DNA of 64,000 nt from assembly GCF_032854445.1 (NCBI RefSeq), contig NC_088307.1:17610001-17674000 (forward strand), read 5' to 3'. Positions 1 through 12,100 of this stretch are shown here, one piece after another. Numbering within the stretch: position 1 is the first letter of the stretch; each line of letters starts with the position of its first letter. The DNA comes from Liolophura sinensis. Its lineage: Eukaryota > Mollusca > Polyplacophora > Chitonida > Chitonidae. The notes under the pieces are model-generated. The model saw only the letters and a list, made by a program, of their open reading frames with translations, ran no database searches and was not told the origin of the DNA. The position numbers and the translations under genes were made by a program.

Positions 1-75
1 TTGCCCAAAAAACACAAAATAAATTTGGTGTTACCTTAAAAGAAATTTTTACTTATCTCTTATTCCAATTTGCAG

Positions 76-156
76 CTAGTAGCAGATGAAGCCAAAGTTC
101 AAGAGTTACTCAGTGTTCAAGAACTGCTAGAGGATGAAGATGAAGATGCCTTCAAT
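76..156 (+). CDS. ACTR5: ACTR5 visible exon 1
   Basis: Acceptor TTTGCAG before 76 and donor GTGAGT at 157. Phase 0 at both ends, 27 codons, reading [18 protein letters not shown] followed by an acidic EDEDEDAFN end. Start of the ARP5-specific insertion. Confidence 0.85.
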
Positions 157-3100
157 GTGAGTAAAAGGTTCACTTTTGTACAGATACTAAAACAGGCATG
201 TAAATGAGTTGTGGGAGTGATTGATCACAAAGTCCAGTAAAATGAATTCAGTTCCATTGTAAGGGCCTCTGTGGCCAAGTGATTAGTATGCTAGCGTAGC
301 ACAGTGTCCAGTGATCCTCTCGCCAGGTGAACGCTCATGCTGGCTTCCTCACCTGTGGTATGTGTAAAGGTCTGCCAGGAAGCAAGGTCATGAGTTTCCC
401 CAGTGGGCTTTGCCCGGTTTCTTCTCAACATAATGTTGAACTCCGTCATATAAGTGAAATATTCTTGAGTACAAAGTAAAATTCCAGTTGTCAAACAAAC
501 AAACAAATCTACAAAATGTGATGGAGAATTGCTTCCATTGTCCTTGAGATCTGGGTGCCAGTAAGCAGCTGACAGTTTGCAGGATGATCATGGGTTTCTC
601 ACTCAGTATGCCCAGTTTCCTCCCAACATAATATTTACCGCTGTCATATAAGTGAAATATTGTTGAGTACAGCATAAAAACAAATGGACAAATTTGACAC
701 GGAATTTTAAAGATTCGCCTGCTTCCCTAGCCTTTGGGACCTTATGTATTTTGATGATTTATGTATTTTGACTTTAAATGTATATTTAAGATGTTTTCTT
801 ATAGCCAGCCGAGAGAATTTATTTGAGATAGATAATTTCCCTGAACAAATAGTCACTTTTTATTTTCTTTGTTGCCAGAAAGCCTTACAGAATCTGGGAT
901 ATGACTCAGTGATGGAACTGGAAGCTGACATCAATCGACTCACCGCAAACATACAGAGGATCAAACAGAAACTATCGGGGGTTGAGGTACCACCTGAAGA
1001 ACCAGAGGTAAGGGAGGTAACTGTGGCTAGCGTCAAAGATTTGTCTTTTTGAACTCGTCTGTAAGACTTACATAATGTTATGCTGCAATACAGTGCCTGC
1101 ATGTACAGCTTAAATAAACCAGTAAATGCTAGATCTGGACTCATTAAAATGTATCAAGGCTAATCAGAGGCCATATTTTACCAAGTTTTTTGTCTTCCCT
1201 AACATTCAAAATATGAAAAAGATAGACACGATGAAAGCACATGGTGATTATGTCAGATTTTTATCCAAACAGGCACATAGCTCTGACTGGATATCATACT
1301 GGTGTACCTTTTCGCATATGAAAGAGCAACTTTCAGTGCAATTTTTGCAATTTTTAATTTGATTTTAGAGACAAATCAACATTGGTTGGATTGGCCAGTT
1401 TCAGGGCTTCACAAAAATATAATTTTTGTCAACACATAATAATTGCCTTCAAAATATGCTTGAATAAACACCTGGCAAGCCTGCAAAAAGGTTGCAGAAT
1501 TACAGTAAATGAACTAAAATTTCATATATGGCTAATTATCTCATTGTATTGAGGGTTGTATTGATCCAAGAAAGGTGTTTGAAAAGTTTTTTTCGGAAAC
1601 CAGGATGGTATTGCAAGTTTTAGTTTTGAAAGTAATATATGTTACTAAACTATACAACTTTTATTGGTCTGTAAATTGCAATTTTTATTTTCTGTGCAAA
1701 TTTTTAGGGAATGTACAGTATTATTACCTGTGGTGAAGTCATGAATCAGTGATGTTCAACTGTTAATTTGTACAGGTGAAGGAAGAGCCCGTGTATGACC
1801 TGCTGGATATTCCAGATGATCAGCTGACAACCGAACAAATTGCCACGAAGAAACGACAGAAAATTCTCAAGAGTGCCAGAGAAGGGCGAGCGAGGGCAAA
1901 GGCTCTTCAGAAAGCCAAGAGAGAAAAGGTGAACCAATTGAGAGAATACAGGTTTTTTTTATTACCCCCATTGAAGGAGGTTTTATTTTTTTGTGGATTT
2001 TATTTGTTTGTTTGTCTTTCAGTAATGTTCGGGAAAAGGTTATGACAAATGTGAATGAAATTTTGGGCTCAGCTTGGCCTTCTAATTTTCGTATTGATGC
2101 AGACCTGGATCTAGGAGTGTATTGAAATGATTCTTCACCATTGATAGATAGGACGAAAATGCATACCCTTATCTCTTTGTCTCTAGTGAGGGAGGTCTGA
2201 CAGCAACCTGCAGATAGTCGTGGGTTTCCCGCAGGGTAAGAATATACATGTACATTCACAGTAAATACTGATATACACGTACAAACTCATGTAGAACATA
2301 GAATGGATGTATAGAAGCTAAACAGCATCGGTACAGCATCGGTGTTGCATCGGGTTCAGTATTTTATTCATTGGAAAAGAAGAGGGTTAAAAACTTACGA
2401 ACACTGTATTTGGAATCCCCACAAATTGGCCTTTTAGATGACGCATACTCTATTTACAGTTAATCTGTTCTTTGTAAGTTACAGACGTGCTATTTGTATT
2501 GTGTTGAATTTATTCTGTTGTATAGGAGCTGGAAGAAGAAAGGAAGTTAGAGCAGAGACGACTGACAGATTTTAATGGTTGGTTGCAGGAAGTTCGACAG
2601 AAACGACAGGTTGGTCACTTGATGAAGTCAGCAGTATTTACGTCATAGTGATTAATGTTGTTCAAAAGTGAAACCAATGCTTTGTCTGTGCTTGTAGGTG
2701 GGAAAGTCCCCCAGCAACCTGCGGATAGTGGTGGGTTTCCCCCAGTTTTGTCCCACCATAATGCTGGTAGCCATGATATATGTGACATAATTTGGGTATG
2801 GTATAAAACAACAATCAGATGTGGGAGTTATGTTCAAATTATTTCATTTTTCAATTTTATTTTTTTGTATATATTGGCTCATTTAAAAGCAAGTGTTTCT
2901 TGTTTGTTTTGATTTTGGAAGACAACTGTTCCTTAGTTCTGACATGTTCTGGCCACAATATAGTGGCCGATGTGGTCAGTGTACCAGCGCGGTGCTTTGA
3001 CTCAGGAACCTCTGACCAGTGTGGTCATTGTTCATTTGCTGGAAACCTCATTGGCTGTTGTCATTTTTAGCTCGCCTTACGAAGTAAGGAGAGGTATTGT

Positions 3101-6100
3101 GAGAGGGGGATCAGATAACTGTTGGTGGCAGTGGCGGTATCCAGTTTGGCTAAAGTTTTTGGTCGATCATAGGGTTACACTTGCCACCCATAGTACACAC
3201 ATAGCCCATCATTTGTAACGATTTGCATATCAGAGAGCAAGGGAATCTTGTACCACATAGCTCAGCATATTGCTCAGCTATTCACAGGAGTCTCCCATAG
3301 TACATGGATTGCCAACTGCAGTTCGCAATTTGCATATCAAAGACCTCTGTTGTTCACTATTTAAACTCTCCACAATGTGTTTTACTACCACAGAGATTTA
3401 CAACTCAGTGATAGTTGTGACAGTATAATAATTTTGGTCTTCTTTATTGAGGTAATGGCAAGATCTTAGCGCTATATAATAAGAGGATAAAACCTGTGTA
3501 TGATCAATGTGTATGCTGGCTTCCTCTCTGCCCGTATGTGAGAAGGTCATGGGATTCCCTCTGGCTCTGCCCGGTTTCCTCCCACCATAATACTGGCCAC
3601 CGTTGTATAAGTGAATATTCTTGAGTACGACGTAAAACACCAATCAGATAAATAAATAAATCAATCATTGTACTATTTTTTGGTTTAGTGGTCAATATTT
3701 GAACGTATCACATGACCTGAACATTATGCAGTTTTACAAACTGCTCAGTCAGGCGACCTACTGGTATTCTCTGAATTCCTTGTTTTCTTTTGTCAGAAAA
3801 TCATGGACGCGCGTCAGATTCGGAAGACGCGCAAAGCGCAGATGTCCAAGAGGCACACGTATGCGTCCCAGCAAAGGATGAAGATGATTACGCAGCTGGC
3901 TGAAAGTACGTCGGGAACAAAAACCAAATAGTTTGTAGAAATCGTATTTTTAGTCCACTACCAGTACTGGAGGAGTTACACTGCTCCTGTCAGTCTGGTG
4001 GCCTACGTGGCTCAGTTGGTTAGCGCACTAGCGCAGTGTAATGACCCAGGAGTCTCTCACCAATGCGGTCGCTGTGAGTTTAAGTCCAGTTCATGCTGGC
4101 TTCCTCTCCGGCCGTACATGGGAAGGTCTGTCAGCAACCTGCGGATGGTCGTGGGTTTCCCCCGGCCTGTGCCCGGTTTCCTCCCACCATAATGTTGGCC
4201 GCCGTTGTATAAGTGAAATATTCTTGAGTACGGTGTAAAACATTAATCAAATGAATAAATAAATCTTGTCACTCTGTCATGAGTCTAATTGTTCCAGACT
4301 TTTTATTCCAAACAGTTTGTCGTATGAAGTTTAAAATTGGTACATGGTTCCAACAGACAAGGTTTGCTGATTATGCTCTTGTTCGACAAAGCTATCGTCA
4401 TTTTTGTCCCGTTTTTCGATTTTTTTCAAAACCGTTTCGTTATATTGAACTGAAACTTGGTACATGGACATAAATTACTTAACTTACATAGGTTAATTTC
4501 AAGATTTGGTCTGGTTTCTACAAAATGATAGTCATTTTTTGTTCTTTAGCTTTTAGTTTTTGTTTTTTAGATTTTGTTCTTGTTTTTTGTTTTAGCTATT
4601 ATTCTCACTGCTCAAGCCAGTAATGGATGTGCATTGGCAACCTGTATTGCTTTCAGATTTATTTATTTATTGATTGGTGTTTTACGCCGTACTCAATAAT
4701 ATTTCACGTATACGACAGCGGTCGGCATTATGGTGGGTGGAAATCGGACAGAGCACAGAGGAAACCCACGACCATCCGCAGGTTGCTGGCAGACCTTCCC
4801 ACATACGGCTGGAGAGGAAGCCAGGAGGAGCTGGACTTGAACTTACAGCAACTGTATTGGTGAGAGGCTACTGGGTCATTATGTTGCGCTAGCGTGCTAA
4901 CCAACTGAACCACGGAGGCCCCGAAAAATAAATTGAGCTTCACAATTTGTATTTGTTCGTTTTTGAGAAATATATATGTATGGTGTCCAGTCTGTTGCAT
5001 GGAGTAATGATTACACAGTGTACTTCTAGGAGGCCATTTATTTTAAGGAATTATAGGTGCCTGCGTGGCCTAGTAGTTAACGTACTCATGCAGTATGATT
5101 ATCCAGGAACATCTGAGCAAAGAAGTTGCTGTGGGTTCAAGTCCAGCTCATGCAGACTTCCTCTCCAGTCGTATGAGGAAAGGTCTGCCAGAAATCTGCA
5201 GATGGTTGTGGGTTTCCCTGGGAGCTACCCGGTTTCCACAGGATCTGCCCAGTTTCCACAAGATCTGCTCGGTTTCCACCCAGTATTATTCTGGTTGCCG
5301 TCCTAGAAATGAAATATTCCTTGTACGACGTAAAACACTAATCAAATAAATAAATAAACATATAATTAATTATGACAGATCTACTTGTGGTCTGATGTTA
5401 TAACAGTGCAGACATCGAAGATATGGGACACAAAAAGAAAAATACTTGGCCTCTCGGATCTTTCAATGTCATTAGGGAAAAGCTGGTGCATTTCAAGTTT
5501 TCAGGATTGGCAAAAGTAGTTTTGATTATTCTTAGCTGTGCATTCTGTAGTTCTGTGAGCATTGTTAATAAATTTTGAATAGAGGCATCTATTTTAATTC
5601 AGTGTTCTTAATTTACCAATTAGGTGGTAAACGGAGTAACAAAAAGAAGGAGGACACCTTTGGGCAAAATGATGCAGACTGGGATGTTTACAAGAAAATT
5701 GTAAGTTTGTGAAGGTTATTGCCTGAGTGGTCTTTCCATGGTCATAAATTTGTGTGTGTGTGTGTGTGTGTGCCCCCTTAATAGTTTCTGTCAATCTGTG
5801 GAATTTATCTAATGAAAATAGATTTATCTATTGAAAATAGAGAAATCTTAGCCCATTCATTTGACAATTTTAAATTATTAAAAAAAAAAACCTTTCTTCA
5901 TTTACAGAATCTCATATCCTATCTGTTTTTGTTTTTTTAGTAATATTATCGATAGTATGCGAAAGGAAACATGATTAGACATTTGAAAGGTCTACGAATC
6001 TGGATTATTGTTTCCGTCCCCTCTTGATCTTTAATCTGAAAATCTGTGAAGTTCAGCGTTTGGAACAAAAGTTCTGATATTCCTTCAGAACCCAAATGGT

Positions 6101-9100
6101 GAGGACAGTGATTCTGAGGCTGAGGAAGAGACGCTGGAGGAGCTGGAGACTTTGCTTAGAGAGTACGACCCAGAGTTCCAGAAGTAAGTAACGTTATACT
6201 GTCAGTCAATAGAGGCGTTAAATACCCTAAATGACCTCAAAAATCGAGCATTTTTGGAGGCAAATAAATGTCATGAGATATTTCAGAATCTGGAAATATT
6301 TTATGTGTATCTGTCGCCGATTCCACAATACTATTTCTTACTTTAATAATGAGATACAGAATTGACGCTGATTGGCTGACCGTGGATGTAGGATTTTCTG
6401 GGTTAAACCCTGCAGTCTTGGTCATGCTTGAAAAAATCTGCCATGCTTAAAATTTTGCTTTATACATTTGGCATAGCCTTGACTTGCCTATCTCTCACAC
6501 CAGGCAGTCAGAAACGGTTCTGTATCCGGTAAGTCAAAATTTAACACCTTACCACGTTGCTTAGTGTTTTGTATTGGGAGTTGAAATTTGACATGTTTGT
6601 CTTCAGATATCATCAATGAGGCAGTCACACTTTCAGTTTCAAAGGCCCCCAAATAAGCTGAAAAAGCATATTTCCAATTTTGACTTAAGTCAGATATGAC
6701 TCTGTGGCATTGACCTCACCGATTTTGTATTTGTGTGAAAGGTAAACACCTGAGACAGATTCCTACAGGTGGAGAAATCTGTGGACAGGTAGAAAACGAT
6801 AATTAACTGTCATGTGTGACTGATAGAATATCACTCTGAATTTTTGTCAAATTAATATCAAAATCTAATCACAGTGGACAGCAAGTTTTTTTCCGCCTTT
6901 GTAATAATTCAGTTAGAACATTCTTAATGATCTCCATGAGATTCGTTTCATTGGCCCCTATGGTATGTTTTCACTAAGCCCCGTAGTCTTTTTCACTGAC
7001 TCCCATGTTATTTTTAATTGAGCATGATGTTTTCCCCTTTGATTTTCATTATATTTTGCACTAACCATAGGCTTATAAATGTAATGCACTATTAACCACA
7101 GTATTTTTGATCACATTAGTTTTCTCTGGCCACATTAGTTTTCTCTGGCCACAGTAGTTTTCTCTGGCCACATTAGTTTTCTCTGGCCACATTAGTTTTC
7201 TCTGAACACAGTAATTTTCTCTGGCCACATTAGTTTTCTCTGAACACAGTATTTATCTCTGGCCACATTAGTTTTCTCTGGCCACATTAGTTTTCTCTGG
7301 CCACAGTAGTTTTCTCTGAACACAGTAGTTTTCTCTGGTCACAGTATTTTTCACTGACCATCACAGTATTTTCCACAGACCCCGGTAATATATAAGTCCT
7401 GGAACTTAATTTTTGGAGGTGATTTCCAAAAATCTTGCCCTCATAAATGATTACTTGCGATTAAATTAAATAACTTCTAAATTTACCTGACCAATTGTTA
7501 AAGGTAATTAACTTTTCCCCGATCCAAACAGGTGTGTGGTCATCATGCGGTGGTTTTTGAGCCTTATTTTATGCATGACCTCCATTCTGATGTTGGTTTT
7601 TGTGCGTGATTTATCATGATCATAATTAAGGTGTGGAATATTGTTGTTGTTGTTGTTGTAGAGAGCTGGAGTTGAATGCCAACCCAATGGGAGAGATTGA
7701 CCTGGCGGAGTATTACCGTCTCCATGTAGCTGTGGAGAAAATCAGGTCAGATTGTCAACGTTATACAGACGTGTGATTCAGGGCAGAGTACCTGTTGCCT
7801 TTTGTAGAAGCCTGTCTGTAAGGTTTTAACAAAGGCTGGAGAACTGTTCTGTTTCCCTGTCAAAAATGGAGGCATGGAAAGGCGTTAGTAATATTATAAT
7901 AGACCAAAATTGGTACTTCAGGAGTCTCACAAGTTGAGATTTGGACAATAGGAATGGGTTCCTGTAGGCTAATGTTTCTAAAAATGATATTACGGTTTTT
8001 GCTTGATATACACCTTGCATTGTCGGGTCTGTTAGCTTCACGGTGCCGTTAGTAGCTAATGTTAAATTATGTTGTCTAGGCGCGTTAGTTAGTGAGAGTC
8101 TCCCCACCTTGTCCCGCCTTAGTCTTGAGTAAGAGTCTCCCCACCTTGTCCCGCCTATACCCCTGTGAACTTGCCAGATCCCTTACTTGCCAAAATTTGC
8201 ATGAATTCGCGAGACCCCTGGCATGCCGATTGTGCTTACAAGCCTAATCGGTGTTACAGGGGTTTCACGAGTTCACGCAGATATTGGCGAGACAGGTGGA
8301 AGCTCTCTCTAACTACCACAGCTACATGACATGATTTTACGTTAGGTGCCAAAGGTGTGTATTCAATCTAGCAACTGCAGTAAAATAAAGTCTTTTATCT
8401 GCTTTAGTTTGCGAGAGGTTTGGCCTGTCCTGCGAATATTTGCGTGAACAGGCAGCGAAATTTGGCGCGAACGAAACCGTCGGTCGCGCAACGGTTACGT
8501 GCGGTTCAATTTGGCTAACCGGAAAATCGGTTAGGCCAACTGTCCAACGAGAACGTCCTTAGAGTCAGTGTGCATTAGGTAACTACAGATAAACTGGACT
8601 GAACAGCTTTCATAATCACAACGCGGCCAGTATGGCAACGCGTCTAAAAATAGAAACATCGATTTCAGCCACAGCCAGCTGCCTGTGCTGGTCACATGGA
8701 AATGTAATCATTCATATATGCTTTACAGGCTTTGAGATAATACTCAAATTATTTATTTTGACTTATCTTTTCATGATCACGCAAGTAAATAAAACAAGGT
8801 TACCCTTTCATGTACATGTAGTTTAACTGCTACTCGAGCCCAAATTAGTCGAGTCTACCGTACAGATTGATGGAACCCTTACGGGACCTCACCGGCTGCG
8901 TTCTGATTTAGAGCACAGGCCTGTGACGCATAGGCCTGTGACGCATAGGCCTGTGACGTCAAGGTCTCTCCCGTCCCTGTAGCGAGTATATATATATATA
9001 TATATATGTATATATCACTGTGGTAAGACTCACACCACGTGCGTTGGAAACTGCGTTAATTATCAGTAATCAGGGATACCAAACTCGCTCCCCAATACCG

Positions 9101-12100
9101 TAATGACACTTACTGGAAGTACTTAATGTTGGACTGGGCATATTGCAAACATATAAGCCTGTATAACGGAATTTCACGTAAAAATGTGCCACAGGAGTCA
9201 AGTACCAACCAGGCAACACACAACGTTGAAACACCGTGCGAGTGTAAAATTTCTCTTTCTTTTGTTCACCAACCTTATGGTATGAGCTGCTAGATATAGA
9301 AAAGAAAAACAAACATAACATTGAGCTGAATACTTTTATTAATGATCCAGAATGATGCCTGAAACATAAACCACGTAAACAATTAGCGTAACCGATCGGG
9401 TTGATAAACATACGTGGCGTAACCGAATGATCGGTTAGGCGAGGCGGAAAAGACGTAACCGATTTCTGGGTTTCGCCGGCAGGCCAAATTTCGCTGCCTG
9501 GTGAACTTGCGAGATGCCTGACATGCCAAAATTTGCGTGAACTCACGAGACCCCTGAAACGCCGATTGGGCTTATTATTTAGGATCAACAGAACAACTTC
9601 CAGAGATGGGTTACCAAGTATCCAGTTAGTTGAGGCTCCAGACTACAGGGCTTAACTTTAAAGGAGAAGAAAATTTAAATATCAAACAAATATCTGTGAA
9701 AAGAGTATGCATTTCTTCGCAGTTGCATGCCATAAAAAAAATTCTACGATATACCTCAAGTTGATGAATTATAAATAAAGTCAGCGCCAAAATCCCCTGT
9801 GGGCAACTCTGTTTTGCCTAAGAACTAGTCCTGAAGTCTTTGTGTTAGGAGGAGAATTGCCGTCAGGAACCGTGGAAGTGCAGTTCGTACATTTCCAGTA
9901 GAACTCTTCTTCCCAGAAGGTAGCGAACAGTACAGTTCGTTTTCTGCTTGATGATCAGGAAAACGGAATGTTGGACGTAGGTTCTGAGTTCACTCGAACA
10001 AGCCGGCAGTTTTAACGACTCTCACTGGCTGAGAGGCAACACACCCCCAGCATAAAGTACAGGGTGTTAAAGATGGAGGACGCGATGAACTCAGCGATTT
10101 ATGCCAGCTTTGCCGTTTTCAGGCTTTACATGTATGGCGAGGAAAAGTTGCAAAATTATCCAGAAGGCACCACCAGATAGGAAAAAATGTGCTCTTTCCA
10201 GCCTATAGTGTCATTTTTTAAAGTTTTCTTCTCCTTTAAAAAATGCCGTCAATAAAAAAAAATTCCTGCAGTCCCTTGACACATGTTAAATTTTTATAAA
10301 CCATGGTTTCTAATGTCAGAGAGGTGCGGTAGATCCAGGGTCAATCCTGGATATGCTCACACCTAAAACTATAAAAGAGGATGTTGTAACTTTCTCGCTT
10401 GGCGTTCAACATTAAAGGAATAGTGCAATGACTGATTGACCTTCATCAGTATAATGACGTGGGTGTGGCAGCTTACATGTGTTTGGGAAGTCGTCTCAGT
10501 GAAGCAGCACTAGATAAAATCACAGTGGAAATCTATCCTTCAACAAGGGAGCACATTGCACGTACATGCAATCTAAAGACTTCTTCGTTGTTATATGACT
10601 GAAAAATTGTTAAGTACGACATTAAACCTGAAGTACTGAAAAACATTTTCTGTAATGTCAGAAAATGTTTTTTTGCTGTCAATTGATTTCTTAAATTTCA
10701 GGTTTGTTTGTTTTACTGGTCATTCTGGAAAACCATATTTATAAAAACTTTTTATTCACAAATTTCTTGCTTTTACCTGTTATTTATTCATTTTCTTCTT
10801 CTGGTTGTTAATGACAGGGTTATGAAACTGCTTAATGCTACGCTTGTTCGCGAACTGTGATTGATGTATGTTGTTGTTGTTATCAGGGTGCCAGAGTTGC
10901 TGATGCAGCCGTCTATGACAGGAATGGAACAGGCAGGAGTAGCAGAGACCATGGAATTCCTTTTGAAGCAGTTTGATCCCCAGAAACAAAACCTGCTTTC
11001 ACAGGTAAGGTCAGAAGTTAGTGGGTATGGTGTAAAAAGGTCAAATTTCACCCCGTGACAAAGTGGCACTTTCTGCCTGATTCTAAGTGATGAATTTGTC
11101 GTAGAAAGGTGTGTTGGAGTTTGTTTGGAAGGTAGAAAGATAAAAGGAATGTTTGAGTACCGAAAGTGACATTTTTATGAGATTATTTGCTTCTAAAATT
11201 GCGCTATAATGGGCGACATTTCACAGGTGAGATCAGAAGTCAGTGGGTAATCTGACACAAGGCTGTCGCAACGCTATGTCAAGTGCATTTACCATGGTGA
11301 GATATAATCTATTCACTGTATGTTGCCATGGTCGTTATATCTGCCATATATGTTGCCATGGATGTTACCTCTGCCGTATATGTTGCCATGGACATTACAT
11401 CTACCGTATATGTTGCCATGGACGTTACATCTGCCGTATATGTTGCCATGGACATTACATCTGCCGTATGTGTTGCCGTGGAAGTTACATCTGGCACATG
11501 ATTCAACTGCGGATCCCAGCTCAGTAAACATCATAGACGTTTGACGCCTTTCTTACCTAATAATGCTCCTCTCAATTACCTTCAACAACCTTGACACCCG
11601 ACACTGAACCATTTAATGAGAAACGAAAAATTCATGCACTGCTTGTTTTCTCACCATGGTATGATGTGATGTGGCAGACTAGAGGTGGTTCCTTAATCAC
11701 CCTCTCTGATGTCTCTGTTGCATACACGTAGGTAAGCTTTGGGTTTTAGGAGTCTTTCAGTGTGTCTGTATATGCTGCGTTTTCATCGTCCTTCTCTAAC
11801 ATTTCTGTGCTGAGCACCTAGTGAGGCATTTTTTGATGTATTTGGTAAGACTTGACCTGGGTTTGATCTCTGTTCTCCTGACTTTGAGACGGACGCACTA
11901 ATCACTATGCCACTGTTTTTATTTCAGTATGTCTTCCTGACAGGAGGCCCGTCCTCTTTCCCCGGCTTCAAGGATCGTCTGGAGATAGAGCTACTGGCCA
12001 TGCGGCCTTTCCAGTCCACCTTTGCAGTGTACACTGCTAGTATGTACAGAGCTGTATTTCCTCCTTACATTGTAATGGTCTTCATATAATACTGCTTAAA

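Larger units (their letters stand above)
157..878. other. ACTR5 intron holding two V-SINE fragments
   Basis: Apart from the SINE copies at 264-512 and 575-690, nothing recognisable. Confidence 0.7.
6184..7661. other. ACTR5 intron
   Basis: Holds a MITE-like end at 6225-6305 and the 19-bp array near 6950-7385. Nothing recognisable in 6306-6949 or 7386-7640; a (TTG)n run precedes the next exon. Confidence 0.6.
8239..9573. mobile_element. Non-autonomous DNA transposon with long inverted ends
   Basis: Left end AAGCCTAATCGGTGTTACAG and right end (reverse) AAGCCCAATCGGCGTTTCAG begin ~57-bp inverted repeats. Further in, CAGGCAGCGAAATTTGGC (8449-8466) has its exact reverse complement at 9482-9499, and GGTTACG/GGTTAGGC words recur inverted near 8490-8545 and 9400-9460, so the inverted ends extend beyond 100 bp. 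The interior has a 15-bp triplication at 8917-8961 and a (TA)n run at 8988-9007. I see no transposase. Superfamily unknown; target duplication unclear. Confidence 0.65.
7746..10886. other. Largest ACTR5 intron in the window
   Basis: Contains the long-TIR element with its extra solo end (8161-9573) and a SINE of the second family (10315-10640). A direct duplication of GAGTCTCCCCACCTTGTCCC occurs at 8096 and 8133. Nothing recognisable in 9574-10314 except unique AT-rich sequence. Confidence 0.6.

Noticed and set aside
4657-4924. Short open frames within SINE copies (several 60-90 codon frames across the window)
   Set aside because: The same peptide words recur at every V-SINE in both orientations, so they are repeat translations.
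9070-9588. 172-codon - strand frame in the long-TIR element, considered as a transposase
   Set aside because: No DDE/D-type spacing or domain resemblance, and one end of it runs through the inverted terminal repeat.
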